A stretch of DNA of 5,612 nucleotides from Thermoanaerobaculia bacterium (GTDB lineage: Bacteria; Acidobacteriota; Thermoanaerobaculia; Gp7-AA8): the NCBI GenBank assembly GCA_023700825.1, contig JAMPYE010000316.1, positions 1-5,612 on the forward strand, read 5' to 3'. Below are positions 1 to 5,343 of this stretch, in pieces (position 1 is the first letter of the stretch; each line of letters begins with the position of its first letter). Both the position numbers and the translations under genes were made by a program. A model generated the notes under the pieces. The model saw only the letters and a list, made by a program, of their open reading frames with translations. It was not told the DNA's origin and did not search any database.

Positions 1-426
1 CTCGACGTGCCAGCGATGCATGCCGTCCTCGTCCATCCCGCTCGCCCGGAGGATTGCGATCCATCCCTCCTTGTCGAGTCGCCGCCCTTCCGCCGCCTCC
101 GCCGCGCGCCCGAGCAGTTCGAGGGTGACGCGCTGTTGCATCGCCAGGGCGTGGATTTCCGAGTCGATCTCCCGAAGGCGAAGCTCGAGCGCGTCGCGCA
201 TCGCGGACCCCTTTCCCTCGTCGAGGATCGACTTGATCTCCGCGAGCGGAAGCCCGGTGCGGCGGTAGAGATCGATGCGCTCCATGCGCTCGACGTCGCG
301 ATCGTCGTAGATGCGGTACCCCGCGGCGGTTCGCGACGATGGCGTCAGGAGGCCGATCGAGTCGTAATAGAGGAGCGTGCTGCGCGAGATGCCGAATCGC
401 TCCCCGAGGCGGCTGATGGTCCACAT
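1..426 (-). CDS. MerR-family transcriptional regulator, C-terminus beyond the left edge
   Basis: 142 codons are open from ATG at 426 to the window edge with no stop, so the 3' end is missing. The N-terminus reads MWTISRLGERFGISRSTLLY, then Y-D-S-I-G-L-L (residues 21-27) and A-G-Y-R-I-Y (35-40). This is the MerR winged helix-turn-helix with its wing; residues 43-70 finish the DNA-binding domain. Residues 75-110 form a probable dimerisation helix rich in Leu, Arg and Glu. Residues 117-142 begin a C-terminal domain with W122, G130, G135 and R138-W139-H140. MerR proteins bind inverted repeats inside long-spacer promoters and switch them when an effector binds the C-terminal region. No metal-binding cysteines are visible in this portion. 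Start choice: ATG 426 has GGAG at 436-439, nine bases away. An in-frame ATG at 477 would add 17 residues and overlap the upstream stop as TGATG, but it has no ribosome site and its Gly/Arg/Pro-rich extension is unlike the family. The effector is unknown. The family assignment is sure. Confidence 0.92.
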   Translation of the reverse strand, partial: MWTISRLGERFGISRSTLLYYDSIGLLTPSSRTAAGYRIYDDRDVERMERIDLYRRTGLPLAEIKSILDEGKGSAMRDALELRLREIDSEIHALAMQQRVTLELLGRAAEAAEGRRLDKEGWIAILRASGMDEDGMHRWHVE

Positions 427-476
427 CTGTCGGTTCTCCGAGGACGGGGGGCGGCGGCCCCCCTGTCCAACTTTCA

Positions 477-668
477 TCAGGCCGTCTTGCGGCTGCCGGC
501 GCGGACCTCGTCGATGTGCGCCTTGTCGAGCCCCAGCCACTCCAGAAAGCTCTGATGCCCCTCGGGGTACCTTCGCTCGAACTCGGCGTGCCAGCGCTGC
601 CGGCCTGCCTTGTCGACACCGACCAGTTCGAACAACTCGATCCAGCTCTTCACGTCCATGGTGCTCAT
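477..668 (-). CDS. 63-residue protein resembling the MerR neighbour's C-terminal domain
   Basis: ATG at 668 to TGA at 477-479. AAGGAG lies at 676-681, seven bases before the ATG, which is an excellent ribosome site and favours this start over the Met codon three residues further in. The product has no signal peptide or membrane segment and is probably cytosolic. Its core, W9-I10 ... G17-V-D19 ... G22 ... R25-W26-H27-A-E29, aligns without gaps to residues 122-142 of the MerR regulator encoded 50 bp downstream: 9 of 21 positions are identical, including both Trp, both Gly and the RWH triplet. The rest (E31, Y34-P35, H38-Q39, F41-L42-E43, W44-L45-G46) would match the part of the regulator lost at the window edge. 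From memory, related MerR proteins carry a similar RWHxEFE/HQ/FLExLG tail, but this could not be checked. It is probably co-transcribed with the regulator. Its role is unknown; it might bind the same effector or partner, or form mixed complexes with the regulator. Confidence 0.8.
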   Translation of the reverse strand: MSTMDVKSWIELFELVGVDKAGRQRWHAEFERRYPEGHQSFLEWLGLDKAHIDEVRAGSRKTA

Positions 669-722
669 TTCGAATCTCCTTTGCGTTTCGCCCCGCGGCT
701 CTGCTTTTCGCCGCCACGATCA

Positions 723-753
723 ATCCTCAACCGTGAAGCGATAGGCGAGTCAA
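723..753 (-). promoter_or_regulatory. Weak candidate promoter for the mini-protein/MerR pair
   Basis: On the minus strand TTGACT (748-753) is a good -35 match. With a 19-bp spacer, the spacing known for MerR-controlled promoters, GAGGAT (723-728) could be the -10, but it keeps only three consensus positions. The imperfect direct repeat CGCTTGAC / CGCTTCAC overlaps the -35 and the spacer. The position, 55-85 bp upstream of the 668 start, is suitable. The call is speculative. Confidence 0.25.
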
Positions 754-789
754 GCGTCGCGAGGGGGCAGACACTGAGAATCAGGAACT

Positions 790-834
790 TCGTCCGCAAC
801 AACGGACGAGATACGCCGCCCTGCTTAGGGCGGC
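790..834 (-). terminator. Two tandem hairpins after the isomerase gene
   Basis: The first hairpin, met three bases after the TAG at 838-840, is a perfect 8-bp stem (815-822 with 827-834) around a 4-base loop. The second is a perfect 7-bp stem (790-796 with 803-809) around a 6-base loop. Their place between two co-directional genes suits transcript ending or 3'-end protection. Neither is followed by a T run on the minus strand (GTATCTCG and AGTTCCTG follow), so they are not classical intrinsic terminators. Confidence 0.45.
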
Positions 835-837
835 TGA

Positions 838-1605
838 CTATCGATCCCTGATCGTGATCTTCTGCAACTTCTCTCTCGTTTCGGGCGAATACCAGATGTC
901 GACGAACCTGGCGATCGACTCGCGCTCCTGTCGCGAAATCTCCTCGGCGGCGTTGCGGCGAAGAAGCTGCTTCGTGCTCGCGAAGGCCGGGAGCGCTTTC
1001 CCGGCAAACTGCTGCGCCGCCTCGTCCACCGCGCTTTCGAACTGCCCGGGAGAGACGGCCTGGTCGACCAGCCCTAGGTCGACTCCCTCGGCCGCGGAGT
1101 AGAGGGTTCCCGAGTAGAGCACCCGCTGGGCGATCCGGTCGCCCACCCAGAATCGGAGCATCTCCGTGGCTCCGGCGAAGACCGTCGAGCCGAAGGTGAT
1201 CTCGTTGAGCGAGATGCGCGCGTTGCCCGATACCATCAACCGATGGTCGCAGGCGAGCGCGATCATGCACCCTCCGGCGATGGCGTGACCGTTCAGTGCC
1301 GCAATGACCGGCTTCGGGAAGGTGAACAAGTAGCGGTAAAGATCGGTGAAGCGGGTGAGATAGTGCGCGAACTCCTCGCGACCGAGGGGGAACAGCTCGG
1401 GGATGTCGAAGCCGAACGAGAAAAAGGGGCCGTTCCCCGTCAACACCAGCGCGTCGGACCGTCCGTCGGCTTCGAGCTGCTCGAGCGTGCCGCGCAACTC
1501 TTCGACGAGGGGGAGGATCAACGCGTTCACTTTTCCGCGGGAGAGGGTGATCGTCGCAACTCTCTCTCGCACTTCGAGCTTCACGAACGCCGATGCGCCA
1601 CTCAC
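838..1605 (-). CDS. Enoyl-CoA hydratase/isomerase family protein, ECI-like
   Basis: 255 residues, the usual length for a single-domain crotonase. GTG start at 1605 with AAGGA at 1614-1618, about eight bases upstream; TAG stop at 838-840. Crotonase landmarks are in order: the first oxyanion-hole/CoA loop F62-S-F-G-F-D67, the second N105-G-H-A-I-A-G-G112 followed by C113 and A-C-D120, and L133-N-E135 with G139. In rat enoyl-CoA hydratase two glutamates, Glu144 and Glu164, act in catalysis. Here the Glu144 position is Met114 while Glu164 is kept as Glu135. One glutamate in an LNE context, the AGGC segment and the F-V-x(n)-EKLQK end near 234-249 resemble mitochondrial delta3,delta2-enoyl-CoA isomerase, which moves double bonds so unsaturated fatty acids can enter beta-oxidation. 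Isomerase activity is therefore more likely than hydratase, but other crotonase reactions remain possible. It probably acts in the cytosol. The gene starts 25 bp after the kinase gene on the same strand and is likely in its operon. Confidence 0.95.
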   Translation of the reverse strand: MSGASAFVKLEVRERVATITLSRGKVNALILPLVEELRGTLEQLEADGRSDALVLTGNGPFFSFGFDIPELFPLGREEFAHYLTRFTDLYRYLFTFPKPVIAALNGHAIAGGCMIALACDHRLMVSGNARISLNEITFGSTVFAGATEMLRFWVGDRIAQRVLYSGTLYSAAEGVDLGLVDQAVSPGQFESAVDEAAQQFAGKALPAFASTKQLLRRNAAEEISRQERESIARFVDIWYSPETREKLQKITIRDR

Positions 1606-1630
1606 GGTCGATTTCCTTCGTCCGTCGTAA

Positions 1631-4582
1631 CTACTGTTCCACCGGACCCAGGTAGCGGTCCAGCCACTCGAGCGTCTGCTTGATCATTTCGTTTCGCGGG
1701 ACGGAGTGCCCGCCGGGGTAGACCAGCCTTTTCTTGTGCTCGGGCGGAGTGCCGAGAAGCTCGAACATCGCGCGTTGCGAGGTGTCCGCGGGGAAGTAGA
1801 AGTCGAGCTCACCATTCAGCATCAACGTTGGCTGCTTTACTCTCGTCACGTAGTTCATGACGTCCACTTCCGGAAGCGCACGCTGGAATGACAAGCCGGC
1901 GACGTAAAGGACGTTCGCGCGGATGCGCTTCTCGACCGCCGGCAGGATCCCGCCGAGGGCGCCACCCCAGCTCACGCCGTAGTAGGCCACGCGCGTCGCA
2001 TCGATGTCCTTGCGGCTCTCGAGATAGTCGATCGAGCGGGCGAGGTCCTTCTCCCACATTACCACCGCGTCCTTGTAGAACGTCGTCTCGTTCGGGTAGT
2101 CGGAGTGAAGCGCGCCGCCGCGCTCGTAGGTGTGTTTGTAGATCGGGAACATCATCGCGCGCCCGCTCTTCACCATGAAGTCAGTGCGGCGAAGATCGAT
2201 CGACGCGCTGGACCGCGCCTCGATCGCGCCGGAGCCCGGAAAGACGATGACGACCTGATATGGCGGGCGCACGCCGACCGGAAGGAAGAGGTACGCGATC
2301 ATCCGCTCGCCGCCGTAGGCGGCATCGAAGGTGATCTTCTGGCGGATGCCCTCGGGAGATTCCGTTTCCTCTTCGATGCGCGCGTTGAGCGGCGTGCGGT
2401 CGTAGGCGAACTGGCGGAGGTACTGCGAGAAGACCTCGTCGGACACCGGCTTTTCGGCTGCGAAGTCTCGGTGCGGCCTCTCCACCACCCGCTGCAGTGC
2501 CGCTACGTTCGGCTCCGTCACTGAATACCGGATGCAGCGGAACCCGTTGGTCGGCGCGCGGTCGAACGGCGGCTGCGCGTATGCGTCGACGAACGCGTAA
2601 TCGAGATCGTTCCAGCCACCCCCCAGAATGAAGTGCGCGCCCGTGCTGTCCGCATTCCACGTCCACTCGCGCACGTTTCCGGCCAGGTCGGATACGCCGA
2701 AGCGATTCATGCTTTTCGTCGATCCGACCGGCATCGGGCCCTTCCCTCCGAGGTTCGAGAGCGGGACGATCCTCGAACTGGCGACGGGGAAGGCGACGCG
2801 ATTCCAGTGAAAGATCGTGGGAAGGCTCTTGCCCGCCCACTCTGCGTAGGCCATCGCCTCGTACCAGCTCACTCCGCCCACTGGATAATCGTCCTGCCCC
2901 TCGGGGAACGATCCGATCTCCCACGTCGCCGGCCCGGGGCGACCGGTGCGGTCGACCAGGCGCGACATCGCCTCGTCCCACGAGAGCTCGCGCGAGCCAT
3001 CGAGAAACTTCGCCTTCCAGTGCTTCACGTCGCGATACCCGCCGGCATCGACGAACCGCTTGTACTCCCGATTCGTCACCTCGTGCAGGTCCATCAGGAA
3101 CGGCTGCGTAGGCTCCTCGGGCAGATGGTCGAGCCCCGGCATGACGAGCTCGAACGATCCTCCCTGAACCCAAGCCATGTCCGCGGGCACGCCGGACGGG
3201 GGGAATTGGTAGTCCCATCTGTCGCCAACGATCGGTGAATTCCAGACGACGTCGCGGATTGGTTCGTGGCCCGCCAGCTTCAGGTCGACGCGGGTGAAGC
3301 CACGCGGAAACAGGAAGTCGGTGAGGGGCGTCTTCCCGACCAGGACCGGAGCTGCGTCCGGATCGTCGTAGTACCTCACGTACACCTCCGCTCCCGGCGG
3401 GTTCGACGTGATCGTGATCTGCCTTGTAAAGCGCGGGCGCAGCCGATCCAGCAGCGGTTCGTCGGCTGCGACTGTCTCGATCCGCCGCGCCAGCATGAAC
3501 GCATCCCAGCTCTCGCGTCCCTCCTCGAGCATCTGGATCTTGTCGACCACCGCTTCGAGCTGGGGCAAAGCCTCGTTCCGAACCCATCGCTGTTTCGAGC
3601 TGCGAACGAAGAGCCATCCACCCAATGCGGCCAGCAGGACGACGAGAAGCCCGGTGGTGGCGGCCAGGCGCACGCGCGAGGCGCGCGATCTCCTGGCCGG
3701 AAGCGACTCCGACGAGAGCTCGTTCCTCAGCGTGCCGAGCGCATCACGCACCTCGGAGGCGTCGGCGTACCGTTTGAGAGGGTCCTTCTCCAGACAGCGA
3801 TCGATGATGCGCTCCAGCGGCGCCGGCGAATCGGGAGCGACTCGCGTGATCGGCTCCGGCGTGTCGCGAAGAATCGAGGTGATGACCGAGATGCTGGTGG
3901 CTCCCGTAAACGCCCGCCTTCCCGTCGCCATCTCGTAGAGCACGACGCCTAACGAGAAGACGTCGGAGCGCGGCCCGGTTGGCAATCCCTGCGCCTGCTC
4001 CGGAGACATGTACGCCACGGTTCCGAGCACCGTCCCGGCACCGGTGAGGGCGTCGGAGCGATGCGCGGTTTCGGAAATCTCCGCCGCGGGCGCGGTCTCT
4101 ACGATGCGGGCGAGGCCGAAATCGAGGAGCTTCGGGCGCTCCTCCTCGTCGATCATGATGTTGTCCGGCTTCAGGTCGCGATGAACGACGTGCTGGCGGT
4201 GCGCCGCGGCGAGGCCGTCGGCGATGCCCTGCGCCAGTTCCAGCAGCCGTGCGGGCGTCAGTCCGCGCTCGATCGCGCGGCGGAGCGTGCCGCCGCGGAC
4301 AAGCTCCATGGCGAGGAAATGCACCCCGTCGGCTTCGTGAAATCCGTGGATGGCGGCGACGTTCGGATGGTTCAGCGACGCCAGCACCTTCGCTTCGCGC
4401 TCGAAACGGAGGAGCCGCTCGATGTCCCCTCCAAAGCGCTCCGGGAGGATCTTGATCGCGACCTCGCGATCGAGCGTCGTGTCGACGGCTTTCCAGACCG
4501 CTCCCATCCCGCCCTCGCCGATCTGTTCCAGCAGGCGGTAGTGCAACAGACTCGAGCCGCGCTCGACACGAAGGTTCGGCAT
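1631..4582 (-). CDS. Membrane serine/threonine kinase fused to PEGA, FGE-sulfatase-like and alpha/beta-hydrolase domains
   Basis: 983 residues with no internal stop. Residues 15-285 form a Hanks-type (PknB-like) kinase with every key motif: glycine loop I21-G-E-G-G-M-G27, K44 in VAIK, E63 of helix C, H134-R-D-L-K-P-D-N141, D154-F-G156, S193-P-E195 and D207. Residues 305-326 are one hydrophobic helix after an arginine-rich stretch, so the kinase should face the cytosol and the rest lie outside the membrane. Residues 333-385 are a charged linker. About 388-450 is a PEGA domain (SNPPGAEVYV, then GKTPL, then a GFTRVDLKLAGHE strand). About 466-690 is an FGE-sulfatase (SUMF1-like) domain: W471-V-Q-G-G-S-F477, GVSWYEAMAYAEWAGKSLPT, LAGNVREW, GGGW and N679-G-F-R-C. 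Its catalytic cysteine pair is absent. About 715-980 is a dienelactone-hydrolase/S9-like hydrolase with G869-V-S871-W-G-G874, D927 and H959 as the likely triad. ATG 4582 is the only start in frame, since TAA lies at 4598-4600; it has no ribosome site. Substrates are unknown. Confidence 0.95.
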   Translation of the reverse strand: MPNLRVERGSSLLHYRLLEQIGEGGMGAVWKAVDTTLDREVAIKILPERFGGDIERLLRFEREAKVLASLNHPNVAAIHGFHEADGVHFLAMELVRGGTLRRAIERGLTPARLLELAQGIADGLAAAHRQHVVHRDLKPDNIMIDEEERPKLLDFGLARIVETAPAAEISETAHRSDALTGAGTVLGTVAYMSPEQAQGLPTGPRSDVFSLGVVLYEMATGRRAFTGATSISVITSILRDTPEPITRVAPDSPAPLERIIDRCLEKDPLKRYADASEVRDALGTLRNELSSESLPARRSRASRVRLAATTGLLVVLLAALGGWLFVRSSKQRWVRNEALPQLEAVVDKIQMLEEGRESWDAFMLARRIETVAADEPLLDRLRPRFTRQITITSNPPGAEVYVRYYDDPDAAPVLVGKTPLTDFLFPRGFTRVDLKLAGHEPIRDVVWNSPIVGDRWDYQFPPSGVPADMAWVQGGSFELVMPGLDHLPEEPTQPFLMDLHEVTNREYKRFVDAGGYRDVKHWKAKFLDGSRELSWDEAMSRLVDRTGRPGPATWEIGSFPEGQDDYPVGGVSWYEAMAYAEWAGKSLPTIFHWNRVAFPVASSRIVPLSNLGGKGPMPVGSTKSMNRFGVSDLAGNVREWTWNADSTGAHFILGGGWNDLDYAFVDAYAQPPFDRAPTNGFRCIRYSVTEPNVAALQRVVERPHRDFAAEKPVSDEVFSQYLRQFAYDRTPLNARIEEETESPEGIRQKITFDAAYGGERMIAYLFLPVGVRPPYQVVIVFPGSGAIEARSSASIDLRRTDFMVKSGRAMMFPIYKHTYERGGALHSDYPNETTFYKDAVVMWEKDLARSIDYLESRKDIDATRVAYYGVSWGGALGGILPAVEKRIRANVLYVAGLSFQRALPEVDVMNYVTRVKQPTLMLNGELDFYFPADTSQRAMFELLGTPPEHKKRLVYPGGHSVPRNEMIKQTLEWLDRYLGPVEQ

Positions 4583-4596
4583 ATTCGATGTCGCAC

Positions 4597-4602
4597 ATTA
4601 TG
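4597..4602 (-). promoter_or_regulatory. Possible -10 box (CATAAT) close to the kinase start
   Basis: CATAAT on the minus strand matches the TATAAT consensus at five of six bases and is the best such match in the kinase leader. Transcription from it would begin near 4589-4591, leaving a leader of under ten bases before the ATG at 4582. That would fit the missing Shine-Dalgarno site. No good -35 sits 16-18 bp upstream; TCTCAA at 4622-4627, 19 bp away, is poor. Confidence 0.25.
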
Positions 4603-4688
4603 CTCCCGTCGGCGGGCCGGATTGAGAATTGAAGACTGGATGGTGAAGCTCACCCGCCGCAAGACGTCGAGCAGAAGGGGCAGCGAGA

Positions 4689-4746
4689 AGAAGAAGGGGT
4701 CAGAAGAGGAGTCAGGGTCGAAGAAGAAGAAGAGAAGAAGGGGTCA
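4689..4746. repeat. Purine-rich tract bounded by a 14-bp direct repeat
   Basis: The 14-mer AGAAGAAGGGGTCA occurs exactly at 4689-4702 and 4733-4746, a period of 44 bp. Between the copies the strand is almost all G and A, with looser variants such as GAGGAGTCAGGGTC and a GAA-triplet run at 4720-4730. The composition differs sharply from the surrounding GC-rich mixed sequence. The tract lies about 110-160 bp upstream of the kinase start. It could be a slippage-generated microsatellite or a low-complexity insertion; no function is evident. Confidence 0.7.
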
Positions 4747-4787
4747 TCCATTGGGCCTCCGTGTCAAGTAGGCGACAGGTTCCCTGG

Positions 4788-4909
4788 GCGGGTGAGTGGC
4801 ATCCGCTCGACGACGAATATCGTCACCTCGGAATCGCTCGGCGGCGCGCCGACGGCCTGCCGTCGGCGGTAGCTGCCGGGCAACCGGAGCGGTTCGGCGA
4901 GTCACCCGC
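4788..4909 (+). ncRNA. Possible folded RNA or complex inverted-repeat element, tentative
   Basis: Read on the plus strand, GCGGGTGA (4788-4795) pairs exactly with TCACCCGC (4902-4909). Nested inside it, CCGCTC (4803-4808) pairs with GAGCGG (4887-4892). Within these lie local hairpins: GACGA/TCGTC (4812-4824), a perfect 9-bp stem with a CCTG loop (4847-4868), and CCGG-GCAA-CCGG (4876-4887), a GNRA-type loop on the plus strand. The last stem shares base 4887 with the second helix, so one pair must be given up. A competing local stem, GAGTGG-CAT-CCGCTC (4794-4808, one G-T pair), would exclude the outer helices. No known RNA family was recognised. In GC-rich DNA some of these pairings will arise by chance, and the strand is uncertain. 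Confidence 0.25.
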
Positions 4910-4931
4910 AAGGGCCGGAGCGAAGCGGAGG

Positions 4932-4949
4932 AGCCGCCGTTAGGCGGCT
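4932..4949. repeat. 7-bp stem-loop (AGCCGCC / GGCGGCT)
   Basis: Perfect 7-bp inverted repeat around a GTTA loop, 22 bp past the structured block at 4788-4909. There is no T run on either side, so it is not a clear terminator. Its core and right flank (TTAGGCGGCTTGACT) resemble the hairpin after the isomerase gene (TTAGGGCGGCTGACT at 825-839), so it may belong to a small dispersed repeat family of the host genome. Confidence 0.45.
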
Positions 4950-5040
4950 TGACTCGACGAAGCGCGGAGGTTATTCCTCGGTGGCCAGGGTGGTGGCTCG
5001 TTGGTCGGTCGCATTCCCGTCCGTTTCAGTCGTACGTGCT

Positions 5041-5061
5041 GGATCGAGCAGCTGTCGATCC
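5041..5061. repeat. 7-bp stem-loop (GGATCGA / TCGATCC)
   Basis: Perfect 7-bp inverted repeat around a GCAGCTG loop that itself contains the palindrome CAGCTG. It lies in the non-coding stretch downstream of the IS110 transposase and could be part of the element's right end, or host DNA. No function can be assigned. Confidence 0.4.
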
Positions 5062-5198
5062 GCATCAGTCATCCATCAGGATCAAGACGAGCACCGCAGC
5101 CGGAGCCGCGTTTGTGCCGTCCCCGCCTCGTGGGAGGCACCAGAAACGTGATCGGTGCGAGGGCGTGTCCAGGCAAATGTCACAGATCTCGTGGTTCA

Positions 5199-5217
5199 TC
5201 GCGGACCGAGTCCGCGA
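5199..5217. repeat. 8-bp stem-loop (TCGCGGAC / GTCCGCGA)
   Basis: Perfect 8-bp inverted repeat with a 3-base CGA loop, 127 bp downstream of the transposase stop on the minus strand. It has no adjoining T run. Together with the 5271-5338 structure it makes the transposase 3' flank rich in foldable sequence. Confidence 0.45.
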
Positions 5218-5270
5218 GGCCAACCCCAATGTGGCTCACGCCGTCGTCGCGGAACGAACAACGAGCCGGA

Positions 5271-5338
5271 GCCGGTGCGGGTCCAATCAGAGCTACGAGC
5301 TCAGAGTCTCAACCCCATCTCCTGGCTCCCGCACCGGC
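5271..5338 (-). repeat. 11-bp inverted repeat abutting the transposase stop
   Basis: GCCGGTGCGGG (5271-5281) and CCCGCACCGGC (5328-5338) are exact reverse complements separated by 46 bp. The right arm ends five bases short of the transposase stop codon. A smaller hairpin, GAGCT-ACG-AGCTC (5290-5302), sits inside. In a transposase transcript this would form a bulky stem directly after the stop. It could be a transcript-ending structure, a sub-terminal repeat of the element, or the start of a guide-type RNA of the kind IS1111-group members carry downstream of their transposase. Which of these applies cannot be decided from the sequence. Confidence 0.5.
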
Positions 5339-5343
5339 CCGGC

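Larger units (their letters stand above)
4583..5343. other. 761-bp intergenic region without a convincing gene
   Basis: Open frames here are rich in Arg, Ser and Pro, lack ribosome sites and show no recognisable domain on either strand, so no gene is called. From left to right it holds the kinase leader, a purine-rich repeat tract, a cluster of nested inverted repeats (4788-4949), hairpins at 5041-5061, 5125-5138 and 5199-5217, and a long inverted repeat at 5271-5338 next to the transposase stop. Part of it must be the non-coding end of the IS element, but no terminal repeat or target duplication marks the junction with host DNA. Confidence 0.7.

Noticed and set aside
2181..3617. 478-codon minus-strand frame inside the kinase gene
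   Set aside because: It is a frame shadow of the FGE and hydrolase segments; the 983-residue frame covers the same span with coherent domains.
3744..4598. 284-codon minus-strand frame starting at an ATG with GGGAG four bases upstream
   Set aside because: It lies entirely within the kinase gene in another frame, its product is an Arg/Ala/Gly-rich run without domain features, and the kinase frame carries all expected motifs.
4689..4746. GGGGTCA repeats as a possible REP or IS200-type transposon end
   Set aside because: There is no associated palindrome or REP-type transposase in the window; similarity is limited to a short motif.
4762..4767. Perfect TTGACA -35 box on the minus strand upstream of the kinase gene
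   Set aside because: The sequence 16-19 bp downstream is ACCCCT-like, with nothing resembling a -10 box.
4061..4771. Plus-strand frame ending in a Lys/Arg/Ser-rich tail, including a possible 43-residue basic peptide from the ATG at 4640
   Set aside because: The front is antisense to the kinase and the tail is a translation of the purine repeat tract; no ribosome site precedes the ATG at 4640.
4870..4890. GGGCAACCGG stretch reminiscent of the GGCAACC segment of SAM riboswitches
   Set aside because: The other conserved parts of that riboswitch are absent and it is not positioned before a plus-strand gene; it is better explained as a GCAA-capped stem.
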